Program-made: the position numbers and the translations under genes
NCBI GenBank assembly: GCA_052146815.1
Contig: JBKQMG010000275.1
Coordinates: forward strand, 26,875 to 90,874
Reading direction: 5' to 3'
From: DATJZH01 sp052146815
GTDB lineage: Bacteria; Actinomycetota; Actinomycetes; Streptosporangiales; Streptosporangiaceae
Length of the DNA stretch: 64,000 bases
The notes under the pieces: model-generated
The model's input: the letters and a program-made list of their open reading frames with translations, nothing else
What the model was told of the DNA's origin: nothing
Databases searched by the model: none
Shown: positions 1 to 12,752 of the stretch, one piece after another
Layout: every line of letters begins with the position of its first letter
Position numbering within the stretch: position 1 is the stretch's first letter

Positions 1-359
1 GCACCGCCGTTACCGTGCGCCAGCCGTCCGCGGATGTCGTGCTGGCGGACCTGGCCGGCCCGGTGAGCATTACCGCGCGCAGCGACGACATCGGCGCCAC
101 CGGCCTGCGCTCGCCCTCGCTGACCGCCTCGATCACTTCCGGCCACCTGACCGGGGTCTTCAGCGTCCCGCCGCGCCGCATCGCGGTCACCCTGGCCAGT
201 GCCCAGGCCACGCTGCGGCTGCCGGTGACGGCCTGCTACGCCGTGACCAGCCGGGTCACCAGCGGCTACGTGCATGTCGGGGTCCCGCGCTCAGCGACCG
301 CGTCCGACTCCGTGACGGCCAGCATCGACTCCGGAGAACTCGAGCTGCAGCCGCGCTGA
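1..359 (+). CDS. C-terminal fragment of a DUF4097-type beta-strand repeat protein
   Basis: The gene enters from outside the window; the reading frame is open from base 3 to a TGA at 357-359. The visible 119 residues alternate Ser/Thr-rich strands of the type SITARSDDIGATGL and SGELELQPR, which resembles the repeating beta-solenoid of DUF4097 (putative adhesin-like) proteins. No membrane segment or catalytic motif is visible in this part. It ends about 110 bases before treY and has no evident functional link to it. The family call rests on the strand pattern only. Confidence 0.5.
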   Translation, partial: TAVTVRQPSADVVLADLAGPVSITARSDDIGATGLRSPSLTASITSGHLTGVFSVPPRRIAVTLASAQATLRLPVTACYAVTSRVTSGYVHVGVPRSATASDSVTASIDSGELELQPR

Positions 360-437
360 GCCCGCCGAGCCAAAATTTCGGCGCGAATCCGCTGTTATAT
401 GGTCATCACTCGGTGAGCGACCCCTCGGGGGCGGGGC

Positions 438-470
438 AGGAGGAGAGAACACCATGGGGGAGCACCGCTG

Positions 471-473
<3 letters not shown>
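438..473 (+). promoter_or_regulatory. Ribosome binding site and five-codon mini-ORF overlapping the treY start
   Basis: A strong GGAGGAGAG sits 6-7 bases before an ATG at 454 that opens only ATG GGG GAG CAC CGC TGA. Its stop overlaps the treY ATG (471-473) as TGATG. treY also has its own GGGGGAG about 8 bases upstream. The mini-ORF may couple translation into treY or may be incidental. Confidence 0.4.
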
Positions 474-3145
<2,672 letters not shown>

Positions 3146-3146
<1 letters not shown>

Positions 3147-4954
3147 TGCACGAGTTCAGGGTGTGGGCTCCGGAGGCGCCGCGGGCGGACGTGGTCCTGG
3201 ACGGGAGCGCTGCCGCCGGGAGCGACGCCGCGGGCGAGCGCAGGGTGGCCATGCGGCAGGCGCCGGGCGGCTGGTGGACGGCTGAGGTCGCCGAGGCAGG
3301 CCCTGGCACCGATTACTCGTTCAGCCTGGACGGCGGCCCGGCCCGCCCGGATCCGCGCTCGGCCTGGCAGCCCGGCGGTATCGACGGCCCATCCCGCGTG
3401 GTCGATCACTCGGCCTTCGCCTGGACCGACCAGGGCTGGCGCGGGCTGCCGCTGGCCGGGTCCGTTCTCTACGAGTGCCACATCGGCACCTTCTCGGCCG
3501 AGGGCACCTTCGACGGGGCCATCGAGCACCTGGGCCACCTGGCCGATCTCGGCGTCGGCGCCATCGAGCTGCTTCCCGTCGCCGAGTTCTCCGGGAGCCG
3601 GGGCTGGGGCTACGACAGCTCCGGCCTGTTCGCACCCCACCATGCCTACGGCGGCCCGGACGGGCTGAAGCGGCTCGTCGACGCCGCCCATGCCCGCGGC
3701 CTCGGGGTCGTGCTGGATGTCGTCTACAACCACCTCGGGCCGGCCGGCAATTACCTGCCGGAGTTCGGCCCGTACTTCTCCGCGCGGCACCAGACCAACT
3801 GGGGCGACGCGGTTAACTTCGACGGTCCCGGCAGCGACGAGGTCCGCCGCTTCGTGATCGACAACGCGCTGTCATGGCTGCGGGATTACCACATCGACGG
3901 GCTGCGGCTCGATGCCGTGCACGCCATCGTCGACGACTCGGCGACCCACATCCTGGAGGCTCTCGCCGGCGAGGTCGATGCGCTCGCCGCGCACGCGGGC
4001 CGCCCGCTGTTCCTCATCGCCGAGAGCGACCTCAACGACCCGCGCTTCGTCCGCGGCCGCGAGGCCGGCGGCTACGGCCTGGCCGCGTCCTGGGCCGACG
4101 AATGGCACCACGCGCTGCACGCCACCCTGACCGGGGACGTGAGCGGCTACTACGAGGACTTCGGCCCGCTGGCGCTGCTGGCCAAGGCGCTGCGCCAGGC
4201 GTGGGTGTACGACGGCATCTACTCGCCGCACCGGCAGCGGGTGCACGGCCGCCCGCCCGCGGGCCTGTCCGGCACCCAGTTCGTCGTCTGCACGCAGAAC
4301 CATGACCAGGTCGGCAACCGCGCGGCCGGCGAGCGGACCAGCGCGCTGGTGAGCGACGGCCGGCTGCGGGTCGCGGCCGCCCTGCTGCTCACCGCGCCCT
4401 TCGTGCCCCTGCTGTTCCAGGGCGAGGAGTGGGGCGCGCGGTCGCCGTGGCAGTACTTCACCGACCACGCCGATCCCGGCCTCGGCCGGGCCGTCAGCAC
4501 CGGGCGCCGGGAAGAGTTCGCCGCGTTCGGCTGGGCCCCCGAAGACGTGCCGGATCCGCAGCAGCGCGCCACGTTCGAGCGGTCCAGGCTCGGCTGGGCC
4601 GAGGCGGCCAAGGAGCCGCACGCTGACCTGCTGGCCTGGTACCGGGAGCTGATCGCGCTGCGGCGCCGCTGCCCGGCACTGACCGATCCCCGGCTGGACC
4701 GGAGCGGGACCGAATATGATGAAAGGGCCGGCTGGCTCATCGTCCGCAGAGGACCGGTGACCGTGGCCGTCAACCTGGGCAGCCGTACCTGGGCCTGCCC
4801 GGCCGGCCCGTCCGCTCAGCTGCTCGCCGCCTCGGACGCCCGCATCGAGCTCACTGGCGGGCACCTGAGCCTTCCGCCCGACAGCGTGGCCATCGTGACT
4901 GAGACCGCCGGACGAGCGGGGCCGGCCGGCGGAGCAACCCCCCAGCCGGGCTGA
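3146..4954 (+). CDS. treZ: Malto-oligosyltrehalose trehalohydrolase (TreZ)
   Basis: A 602-residue GH13 hydrolase that releases trehalose from the maltooligosyl-trehalose made by TreY. An N-terminal carbohydrate-binding-like domain (MHEFRVWAPEAPRADVVLDG) precedes the barrel. Conserved regions are DVVYNHLGPAGNY, the nucleophile Asp in GLRLDAVHAI (about residue 251), the acid/base Glu in LIAESDLNDPRF (about 290) and QNHDQVGNR (about 383). The ATG overlaps the treY stop by one base and GGGAGAG lies just upstream. Its size and context with treY and glgX fit the canonical trehalose operon. Confidence 0.96.
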
Positions 4955-4971
4955 GAGAGGATCCATCCACC

Positions 4972-7074
4972 ATGAGCGAGCCCATCGAGACCTGGCCCGG
5001 CCGCCCTTATCCGCTGGGAGCCGCCTACGACGGGGCCGGCACCAACTTCTCGCTGTTCTCCCTGGTCGCCGAGAGCGTCGAGCTGTGCCTGTTCGACGAC
5101 GACGGCGCCGAGCAGCGCGTGCGCCTGGAGGAGATCGACGCGTCGTGCTGGCATGCCTATGTCCCGTCTGTCAGCCCCGGCCAGCGTTACGGATACCGGG
5201 TGCATGGTCCGTGGGACCCGGAGCAGGGCCAGCGCTGCAACCCGGCGAAGCTGCTGCTGGACCCGTACGCGAAGGCCATCGAGGGCACCGTCGAGTGGGG
5301 GCAGGCCTGCTTCCCGTACACCTTCGGCGACGAGAACTCCCGCAACGACGAGGACAGCGCGCCGAACGTGCCGCGGTCAGTCGTGCACAACCCCTACTTC
5401 GACTGGGGCAATGACCGTCCCCCGGACGTGCAGCTCAACGAATCGGTCATCTACGAGGTGCACGTCAAGGGGTTCACGCAGCGCCACCCCGACATCCCGG
5501 AGGCGCAGCGGGGCACCTACTCCGGCCTCGCGCACCCGGCCGCCATCGAGTACCTCACCGGCCTCGGCGTCACCGCCGTCGAACTGCTGCCCGTGCATCA
5601 GTTCGTGCACGACGCGCACCTGGTCGAGCGGGGCCTGCGCAACTACTGGGGCTACAACTCGATCGGCTTCCTGGCCCCGCACAACGAGTACTCGGCGAGC
5701 GGTCAGCGCGGCGAGCAGGTCGCGGAGTTCAAGGCCGTGGTGCGGGCCCTGCACGAGGCCGGGATCGAGGTCATCCTCGACGTCGTCTACAACCACACCG
5801 CCGAGGGCAACCACCTGGGCCCCGTCCTGTCGATGAAGGGCATCGACAACGCCGCCTACTACCGCCTCGTGCCCGACAACCCGCGGTTCTACTACGACAC
5901 GACCGGGACCGGGAACAGTCTCAATGTCGGCCACCCGCACACCCTCCAGCTGATCATGGACTCGCTCCGCTACTGGGTCACCGACATGCATGTCGACGGG
6001 TTCCGCTTCGACCTGGCCGCCAGCCTGGCCCGCCAGTTCCACGAGGTGGACCGGCTGTCGGCGTTCTTCGACCTCATCCAGCAGGACCCGGTCGTCTCCC
6101 AGGTCAAGCTCATCGCCGAGCCGTGGGACATCGGCGAGGGCGGCTACCAGGTCGGCAACTTCCCGGCCCTGTGGTCGGAGTGGAACGGCCGCTACCGCGA
6201 CACCGTGCGGGACTTCTGGCGCGGCGAGCCGGCCACGCTCGGCGAGTTCGCCTCCCGGCTCACGGGCAGCTCCGATCTCTATCAGGCCGACGCCCGCCAC
6301 CCGGGGGCCAGCGTCAACTTCGTGACCGCCCATGACGGCTTCACCCTGCGTGACCTGGTCTCCTACAACGAGAAGCACAACAAGGCCAACGGCGAGGACG
6401 GGGCCGACGGCGAGTCCCACAACCGGTCCTGGAACTGCGGAGCCGAGGGCGACACCGACGACAAGGAAGTCCTGGCCCTGCGCCGCGGCCAGCAGCGCAA
6501 CTTCCTCACCACGCTGATGCTGTCCCAGGGCGTGACCATGCTGCTCGGCGGCGACGAGACCGGCCGGACACAGGGCGGCAATAACAACGCCTACTGCCAG
6601 GACAACGAGATCTCCTGGCAGGACTGGGAGAACATCGACGAGGATCTGCTCGAGTACACCCGCCGGCTGATCGCGCTGCGCCGTGAGCACCCCGTGCTGC
6701 GGCGGCGGCGCTGGTTCCAGGGCCTGAATATCCGGGGCTCGGTCGATCTCGGCTGGTTCAAGCCCGATGGCAGCGAGATGAGCGACCAGGACTGGGACGC
6801 CGGGGCCACCGCGTCGGTGGCCATGTTCCTGAACGGCGCGGCGATCACCGACCGGGACCGCCGCGGCCAGCGGGTGACCGACGACTCCTTCCTGCTGCTG
6901 TTCAACGCCCATCACGAGGGCATCGACTGGACGCTGCCCAAGCAGTGGGGCGAGCACTGGGGGGCCGTCATCGACACCGCGGATCCGGGCCGCGAGGGCG
7001 AGCAGTTCGACAGCGGGCAGGTCCTCCAGGTCGCCGGGCGCTCGGTCGTCGTGCTGGTCCGCCAGGAACACTAG
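4972..7074 (+). CDS. glgX: Glycogen debranching enzyme (GlgX, isoamylase type)
   Basis: A 700-residue GH13 enzyme that hydrolyses alpha-1,6 branches of glycogen and so supplies linear maltodextrin to TreY. The N-terminal CBM48-like region begins WPGRPYPLGAAYDGAGTNFS. Catalytic regions follow: DVVYNHTAEGN, GFRFDLAASLAR with the nucleophile (about residue 343), LIAEPWDIGEGGYQVG with the acid/base Glu (about 380) and FVTAHDGFTLRDL (about 450). The GlgX-typical SYNEKHN and GGNNNAYCQDNEISW are present. It starts 17 bases after treZ, so the three genes form one operon for trehalose synthesis from glycogen. Confidence 0.96.
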   Translation: MSEPIETWPGRPYPLGAAYDGAGTNFSLFSLVAESVELCLFDDDGAEQRVRLEEIDASCWHAYVPSVSPGQRYGYRVHGPWDPEQGQRCNPAKLLLDPYAKAIEGTVEWGQACFPYTFGDENSRNDEDSAPNVPRSVVHNPYFDWGNDRPPDVQLNESVIYEVHVKGFTQRHPDIPEAQRGTYSGLAHPAAIEYLTGLGVTAVELLPVHQFVHDAHLVERGLRNYWGYNSIGFLAPHNEYSASGQRGEQVAEFKAVVRALHEAGIEVILDVVYNHTAEGNHLGPVLSMKGIDNAAYYRLVPDNPRFYYDTTGTGNSLNVGHPHTLQLIMDSLRYWVTDMHVDGFRFDLAASLARQFHEVDRLSAFFDLIQQDPVVSQVKLIAEPWDIGEGGYQVGNFPALWSEWNGRYRDTVRDFWRGEPATLGEFASRLTGSSDLYQADARHPGASVNFVTAHDGFTLRDLVSYNEKHNKANGEDGADGESHNRSWNCGAEGDTDDKEVLALRRGQQRNFLTTLMLSQGVTMLLGGDETGRTQGGNNNAYCQDNEISWQDWENIDEDLLEYTRRLIALRREHPVLRRRRWFQGLNIRGSVDLGWFKPDGSEMSDQDWDAGATASVAMFLNGAAITDRDRRGQRVTDDSFLLLFNAHHEGIDWTLPKQWGEHWGAVIDTADPGREGEQFDSGQVLQVAGRSVVVLVRQEH

Positions 7075-7209
7075 GACTGACCGCCTGACCCTGTGTTTGA
7101 CGTCGGCCGCCGAGGGTAACCGGGCGGCAGGCTCGGACGCAAGGAGGCGGCAGGTGGCAGGTGGCATCGGAAGCGAGGGCAACGCAGCCCGCGGGACGCA
7201 GCGTGCTCG

Positions 7210-8218
7210 ATGAGCTCGACTCGCGGATCCCGACAGGTTTACTGGTATCTGGCCGTCCTCGCCTGCATCGGCGGATTCCTGTTCGGCTACGACACCTCCA
7301 ATATCGGCTCCGCGCTGAGCTTCATCCCCTATCACCTGTCCAGCTTCGCGACCGGCTACCTGGTGGCCGGGGCGTCGCTCGGCGCCGCCGTGGGCGCGCT
7401 GGTCGCCGGGCCGACCACCGATCGCTTCGGCCGCAAGTCGCTGCTCATCACCGACGCGGCCATCTACGGGGTCGGCGCGCTGCTGTCCGCGTTCACCGTC
7501 AACGCCCCGGGAGGAGAAACGGCAGCGCAAGAACCCGTGGACCACCGGGGTGAGGCGGGCGCTGATCGTCGTCTGCGTCTTCTTCATCTTCCAGCAGATC
7601 TCCGGCATCAACGTGCCGTTCTACTACGGCCCGATGGTGCTGGGCAGCTACTTCGGCGGCGCGACGTCCACGGCCGTCAGCGCGGCCACGGCCGGCGTCG
7701 AGGTGACCGCCATCCTCGGCGCCGTCAACGTGGTCGCCGCCTATTTTGCCTTCCGCTGGATCGACAAGATCGGCCGGCGCCCGCTGGCGCTGTGGGGCTA
7801 CGCCGGCATGGCAGTGTTCATGCTCGTCGCGGCCGCCGGAGTGGGCTTCCTGACCGGCGTGCCGAAGACCGTGCTGGTGATGGTCGGCTTCTCGTTCTTC
7901 ATCACCTCCTTCGCGATCGGCGTCGGCGGCACCGGCTGGCTGATCCAGGGCGAGGTCTTCCCCACCGCCGTGCGCGGCCGGGCGGCGGCCATCGGCGCGA
8001 GCGTCGACTGGATCGCCAACTTCGCGATCATCGAGGTGTTCCCCGCCTGGCATAAGGCAGTCGGCCTGGGCTCGGTGATGGTGTGCTTCGCCGTCATCAC
8101 CGTGCTGGTCATGGGGTTCGTCGCCCGCTGGCTGCCGGAGACCAAGGGCCTGTCGGTGGAGCAGGCCGTCAGCGTCTTCGAGCGGCAGGCGGAGGGCGAG
8201 CACGTGACGGCGGCCTGA
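7210..8218 (+). pseudogene. MFS sugar-porter gene with its central part deleted
   Basis: The first 97 residues read as transmembrane helices 1-3 of a sugar porter, with FLFGYDTSNIGSAL and the loop DRFGRKSL. Near base 7500 the reading frame changes. The next recognisable sequence, in another frame, is the central cytoplasmic loop PREEKRQRKNPWTTGVRRAL followed by helix 7 (FQQISGINVPFYYGP) to helix 12, ending PETKGLSVEQ and stopping at 8218. About 130 residues, helices 4-6, are missing compared with the 460-480 residues usual for the family. The downstream part could start at GTG 7550, but half a porter is unlikely to work. Confidence 0.8.
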
Positions 8219-8226
8219 CGGCCAGC

Positions 8227-9537
8227 TCACCTTGCCGGGCGCCCCGCGGTGAGGGCGGCCAGCAGGGCGGCAATGTCAGCCGCGGCATGCGGGCGGCTCA
8301 GCCGGGCTGAGGCCGCCCGCATGCCGCGGATGGCGGCCGGGTCGCGGCGCAGCCGGTCGATCTCGCCGAGCAGCTGCCGGACGCCCCGCGCGTGACGGCC
8401 GGCCCCCGCCGCGACGACCAGCTCGGCGTTGCCTTCCTCCTGGCCGGGCACATGGGAGGTGAGCATGAGCGGGGCGCCGCAGCACGTCGCCTCGGCGATG
8501 GTGCCAGGGCCTGCCTTGGTCACGACCAGGTCCGCGCAGCGCAGCCAGTGCGCCATGTTGTGCACGAATCCCTGTACCGTCAGGCGGCCGCCCGACCGGG
8601 CGGCCAGCCGGGTCAGCCTGCGCTGCAGGCTGCGGTTGCGCCCGCAGATCGCCACCACGGCGACGTCGTCGAACCGCCGCAGGATCGCCGCCGCCCGCTG
8701 GTAAATCCCGCCCGACCCCTCCGCCCCGCCGGTCAGCACGACGAGAAACCGGCGGCTGCTGAGGCCGAGGGACCGGCGCAGGGCCCGCCGTTCGCGCGCC
8801 CGCAGCGGACCGGGCAGGAAGTCCGGCATGACCGGCAGCCCGATCTCCACATAACGGCCGCGCGACGATGACGATGAGGCGCCGCAGGCTCCGCCGGACG
8901 CCGCCAGCGGCACGACGATCCGGTCCACCTGGTCGCAGTGCCAGGTCGGATGGGTGGTGGCCAGATCCGTGACCACGGTCACGACCGGGGGGCGGGGACC
9001 GCCGTGCTCGAACGCCCTGATGGCCGCCCCGCCGGTCAGCGGGTGGAACGACACGATCGCCGCGGGCCGGTGGGCGGCCACCGCGGTGGCGACGGGACGG
9101 GCGACGATGGGAAACACCGTGCGGTCCAGCCAGCCCAGCGCGGGCGCGGTCTCGAAGCCGCGGTAAATGGCTCCCCAGATCCACGGGGTCAGCCTGATCG
9201 AGGGCCCGTAGAGGCTGGTGATCCAGCGCAGCGGCCGGTAAGCATCCGGTCCGCCGAGCGGATCACACAGGACGGGAGCGAACCGCCCCGGATACGCCCG
9301 CTCCAGTGCCTCGCCGACCGCCCGGGCCGCGCTGCGGTGCCCGCCGCCGGTGTCGGCGATCAGGAATAGCAGCGGCACGGGCGCGGGAAGCAGCGCGCCG
9401 CCGCCGGCGGCGGTCGGGGCCACGGTCGCCCCGGCCGGCCCGAGCGAGCCCCAGCCCGGACGGCCGCCAGCCCTGGCGCCCGGCCCGGGCCTCGCGTTCG
9501 ACCCGGGCCCGGTCCCGGCGTCCTCCGCGGGCGTCAT
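8227..9537 (-). CDS. GT28-family glycosyltransferase (MGDG synthase / MurG-like)
   Basis: A 436-residue protein with the N-terminal motif FLIADTGGGHRSAARAV (about residue 56) typical of diacylglycerol glycosyltransferases and other MurG-like GT28 enzymes. The C-terminal nucleotide-sugar domain has VLTGGAEGSGG, the block KAGPGTIAEATCCGAPLMLT and GQEEGN, where UDP-sugar is bound. The first 50 residues are Gly/Pro/Ala-rich low complexity and may be a tail or a start set too early. The start overlaps the stop of the next GT4 gene (9534), so both are co-transcribed. It probably transfers a sugar to a lipid at the membrane; the acceptor is not shown by the sequence. Confidence 0.78.
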   Translation of the reverse strand: MTPAEDAGTGPGSNARPGPGARAGGRPGWGSLGPAGATVAPTAAGGGALLPAPVPLLFLIADTGGGHRSAARAVGEALERAYPGRFAPVLCDPLGGPDAYRPLRWITSLYGPSIRLTPWIWGAIYRGFETAPALGWLDRTVFPIVARPVATAVAAHRPAAIVSFHPLTGGAAIRAFEHGGPRPPVVTVVTDLATTHPTWHCDQVDRIVVPLAASGGACGASSSSSRGRYVEIGLPVMPDFLPGPLRARERRALRRSLGLSSRRFLVVLTGGAEGSGGIYQRAAAILRRFDDVAVVAICGRNRSLQRRLTRLAARSGGRLTVQGFVHNMAHWLRCADLVVTKAGPGTIAEATCCGAPLMLTSHVPGQEEGNAELVVAAGAGRHARGVRQLLGEIDRLRRDPAAIRGMRAASARLSRPHAAADIAALLAALTAGRPAR

Positions 9538-10718
9538 GGCCGCCTCCCGTGCTGATCAGCCCCGGCCAGGAGGCCGTAAAGGTACTCCCACTGCGCCAGC
9601 GTGCGCCCGCGCTCATGCCCGGCGGCGATCAGCACCCCCGCGGCGCCCATGCGGCGGCGCAGCGGCGGGTCGGCAGCCAGCCGGTCCAGGTACCGCGCCA
9701 TCGCCGCCGCGTCGCCGGGCGCGAACAGGTACCCGCTGCGGTCGTGGCTCACCAGCTCGGTGAGCGCGCACGCGCCGGCGGCCACGACCGGCAGGCCGCT
9801 GGCCATCGCGTCCATCGTGGTGAGGCTCTGCAGCTCAGCCTCGGACGCGATGGCGAACACGTCGGCGGCCCGGTACAGGCCGGGCAGGTCGGCGTCGGGG
9901 ACGAAGCCCAGAAAGGAGATCCGGCCGGTCAGTCCCCGCTGGCGGACGCCGGCCCGCAGCGCGGACTCCTGCGGCCCGGTCCCGCCGATCGCCACGTGCG
10001 CGGGACGCGTCAGGCGGGCGGCCGCGTCGATGAGCACGTCGAGGCGCTTCTCCGGGCTGAGCCGGCCCACCGACAGAATGACCGGCTGATCCCGCGGCAG
10101 GCCGTAGCGGCGGGCCAGCAGCTCCGGCGCCCCGGCCGGAGCGGACATCCGGGCCTCGACACCGTTGGAGATCACCCGTGACGGCACGCGCAGACCGCGC
10201 TCCCGCAGCAGCCGCAGGGCCGTCGCGCTCGGCGCGGTCACGTAGCTGCACCGGTTCGCGAAGGCCAGGAGGCAGGCGTAGAAGGCATCATCGAAGAGCC
10301 GCGGGCGGCGGCGCAGCGACGGGCTGACGTTAGCCGGCAGATAGTGATTGGTGTAGACGACGGGGATAGCCCGCCGGCGCGCGCTGGCCAGGGCCGTCGC
10401 ACCGAGTACGAGCGGGCAGTGGATATGCACCACATCGGGAGGACGACGGCCGGCCAGGGCCCGCAGGCCGCCGGCGGGCAACGCGAGCCGCATGCCGTCG
10501 TACAGCGGCCACGGCACCGAGGCCAGGTAGCGCACTCTGGCCCGGCCGGCCGTCGCGTCGGCGTCCCGGCGGCCCGTGCGGGGCGCGAGGACGGCGACGC
10601 GATGCCCGCGGCCGGCCAGGCCGGCCGCGAGCGCCCTGGTGACGCTGGGGACGCCGCCCACCATCGGCGGGTACTGATCTGTCACGATCAGGATGCGCAG
10701 CATGCGAGGGGCCTGCAC
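9534..10718 (-). CDS. GT4-family glycosyltransferase
   Basis: A GT-B fold enzyme of the GT4 family. N-terminal MLRILIVTDQYPPMVGGVPSV is the acceptor-side motif, VVHIHCPLVLG follows, and the C-terminal nucleotide-sugar part has SVGRLSPEKRLDVLIDAA and a degenerate EX7E block around ASEAELQSLTTMDAMASG. GTG at 10718 is preferred because GGGAG lies 6 bases upstream; ATG 10703 is the alternative. It overlaps the GT28 gene and diverges from another GT4 gene at 10820. Relatives include mannosyltransferases of the PimB/PimC type; the donor and acceptor are unknown. Confidence 0.8.
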   Translation of the reverse strand: MQAPRMLRILIVTDQYPPMVGGVPSVTRALAAGLAGRGHRVAVLAPRTGRRDADATAGRARVRYLASVPWPLYDGMRLALPAGGLRALAGRRPPDVVHIHCPLVLGATALASARRRAIPVVYTNHYLPANVSPSLRRRPRLFDDAFYACLLAFANRCSYVTAPSATALRLLRERGLRVPSRVISNGVEARMSAPAGAPELLARRYGLPRDQPVILSVGRLSPEKRLDVLIDAAARLTRPAHVAIGGTGPQESALRAGVRQRGLTGRISFLGFVPDADLPGLYRAADVFAIASEAELQSLTTMDAMASGLPVVAAGACALTELVSHDRSGYLFAPGDAAAMARYLDRLAADPPLRRRMGAAGVLIAAGHERGRTLAQWEYLYGLLAGADQHGRRP

Positions 10719-10819
10719 AATAAGCTCCCTGCCGCAGTGACGATCGCGGCCGGAATCGACGATCATCCGGCGACTGCCCGGGCCTGCCCCGGGCCCATCC
10801 TGGGCATACCGGAGCGGAT

Positions 10820-11992
10820 ATGAGCAGCGGGCGGTCGATCCTGGTGGACGCCAGGCTGAACGGCAGACCCGGCGCGCACGGACTGGCCCGGTCGGTCCTG
10901 AAGCTGGCCGAGCACATGCCCGCGGGGCCGGACGGCCTGGCGCTGCGGATCCTGGTCGACTCGTCGAGGCCGCAGCTGTTCCCGCTGGCCGGGCTGGCCC
11001 GGCGGGCCGAGCTGATCGAGGCCGGTATCCGGCCGGAGGCGGTGCACCGCACCCGCGAGCTCAGCCGGCTGATCCGGGCGGCCGGCGCGGCGGTGCTCTA
11101 CGCGCCCTATCCCCTGTTCGCCCCGCTGCGGTGCGCGTGCCCGGTCGTGCTCACCATCCACGACTGCATCATCGAGAGCAGCGTCCGTCATGCCGGCGGC
11201 TGGCACCGCCAGGCCGGCCTGAAGATCGCGACCACGGCGATGCTGCGCCGGTCCGCGGCCGTCACAGCTCCCTCCCTGGCCAGCCTGGCCGAGATACGCA
11301 GGCACTACCCGGCCGCTCCCCGGCCGACGCTGATTCCCAATGGCATCGACACCCGCCCGTTCGACGCTGTCACCGACCGTGATGTCGCTGCGGTACGCGC
11401 GCGCTATGGCCTGCCGGACCGGTTCATCCTGACTGTCGGCGCTCATCGTCCGCACAAGAATCACGATGTACTGATCCGGGCCCTGGCGGCAATGCCCTCA
11501 GCGGTGCCGCTCGTCATCGTCGGATACTTCGATCCGAACTTCCGCGACTCGCTGCCCCGGCAGACTTCCCGGCTGGGGCTGCAGTCGCGGGTAACGCTGA
11601 TTCCCGCGGTGCCCGAGGAAGCCCTGCCGGCTGTGTACCGGGCGGCCTCGCTGTTCGCCTTTCCATCGCTCGTCGAAGGCTACGGGCTTCCTGCGCTGGA
11701 GGCCATGGCGGCGGCCGTGCCCGTCGTGGCGAGCGCCGTGCCCGCGCTGTCGGAGGTGTGCGGCCGGGCAGCGGTGCTGGTGCCGCCGCACGACGCCGCC
11801 GCCTGGGCCGCGGCGATGACGAGAATCCTCGGCGATGACGCTGCGGCGTCGGACATGGCGCGAGCCGGTGCCGCGGTCGCCGCCGCTGCCACCTGGGCAC
11901 GCGGCGGGCGGGCCCTCAGCGATCTGCTGGCGTCTGTGGCGCGGGCGGGCCCGAGGCGGGCACCGGACGGCTCCCCCGCCCTGGCCCGCTGA
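10820..11992 (+). CDS. GT4-family glycosyltransferase
   Basis: A 390-residue GT-B glycosyltransferase. Visible blocks are VVLTIHDCIIESSVRHAGG, SLASLAEIRRHYP, IPNGIDTRPFD, the donor-domain motif TVGAHRPHKNHDVLIRAL (about residue 205) and the EX7E motif in PSLVEGYGLPALEAMAAAVP (about 280). No membrane helix is seen, so it acts in the cytoplasm or at the inner membrane face. It is transcribed away from the two other glycosyltransferases across about 100 bases. Together they look like a small locus for a glycolipid or cell-surface glycan. Confidence 0.8.
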   Translation: MSSGRSILVDARLNGRPGAHGLARSVLKLAEHMPAGPDGLALRILVDSSRPQLFPLAGLARRAELIEAGIRPEAVHRTRELSRLIRAAGAAVLYAPYPLFAPLRCACPVVLTIHDCIIESSVRHAGGWHRQAGLKIATTAMLRRSAAVTAPSLASLAEIRRHYPAAPRPTLIPNGIDTRPFDAVTDRDVAAVRARYGLPDRFILTVGAHRPHKNHDVLIRALAAMPSAVPLVIVGYFDPNFRDSLPRQTSRLGLQSRVTLIPAVPEEALPAVYRAASLFAFPSLVEGYGLPALEAMAAAVPVVASAVPALSEVCGRAAVLVPPHDAAAWAAAMTRILGDDAAASDMARAGAAVAAAATWARGGRALSDLLASVARAGPRRAPDGSPALAR

Positions 11993-12008
11993 CGCCGCCC
12001 CGTTCCAC

Positions 12009-12704
12009 TCACAGGATGACGGGGGCCGGCGGCCCGGCGACCGGGCTGATCGCGCGGCGCGCTGCCGCGTCGCCTGGCGGGAGGCCGAACGATTCCCGGG
12101 CGAACTCGGCCGCGAGCTGATGCCACACCCGCGGCCGCCGGAGCATCGCGTGATCCCCGCCGCGGACCTCGATCGCCGCCGTCGGCACGACAGCGCGGGC
12201 CCGCCGGGCGTAGGCCCACGTGCCCGCAGGGCTGGTGACGGAGTCGGCGTCCCCGTGCACGAGCAGTACGCGGCGCCCGGCCAGCTGCTCGACCGGCTCG
12301 CCGGACGGCAGCCACGGCGCGAGCCCGGCTACGCCGGATACCAGCGGATGGCCCGCGACCCGCAGCGCGGCCCGGGCACCCATGGAATGGCCCACCAGCA
12401 GCACAGGCGGAGGAGTCGGGCCGTCGGCTATCTCCGCCAGGAGCTCACTCAGATCACGCACGGGCGACGCCTCGTCGCCGTTCCAGCCGCGCACCCGGAA
12501 CCTCGGGCGCCAGACCTCGATCTTGTGCCCGCGCACCGCATGCCCGATGGCCCGCGCGATCGGGATCATCCGCAGCACGCTGAGCTGGACCGGGGTGGTC
12601 GGCTCGGTGCCCATCGACCGGCCGCCGTGCACGACGAGGACGAGCCCGCTGAGACCGGCGGCAGCGGGCTGGCCGCTGCGCTGGGGCATGGTGCGGGGGT
12701 TCAC
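12009..12704 (-). CDS. Alpha/beta hydrolase
   Basis: A 231-residue alpha/beta hydrolase. The strand LSGLVLVVHGGRSMG is followed by the nucleophile elbow GHSMGARAALR (about residue 107), an acidic strand VHGDADSVTSPAGTW and a late His in GGDHAMLRRP (about 185), giving a plausible Ser-Asp-His triad. The small size and lack of a signal peptide suggest a cytoplasmic dienelactone-hydrolase or lysophospholipase-like enzyme. The substrate is unknown. Confidence 0.75.
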   Translation of the reverse strand: MNPRTMPQRSGQPAAAGLSGLVLVVHGGRSMGTEPTTPVQLSVLRMIPIARAIGHAVRGHKIEVWRPRFRVRGWNGDEASPVRDLSELLAEIADGPTPPPVLLVGHSMGARAALRVAGHPLVSGVAGLAPWLPSGEPVEQLAGRRVLLVHGDADSVTSPAGTWAYARRARAVVPTAAIEVRGGDHAMLRRPRVWHQLAAEFARESFGLPPGDAAARRAISPVAGPPAPVIL

Positions 12705-12752
12705 CGGGCGTCCTCCTCGTCAAGGCTCGGCAGCCGACCGCGCGTGACTGGC

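Noticed and set aside
5377..7611. A 744-codon open frame antisense to glgX
   Set aside because: No domain is recognisable; it mirrors the codon bias of glgX.
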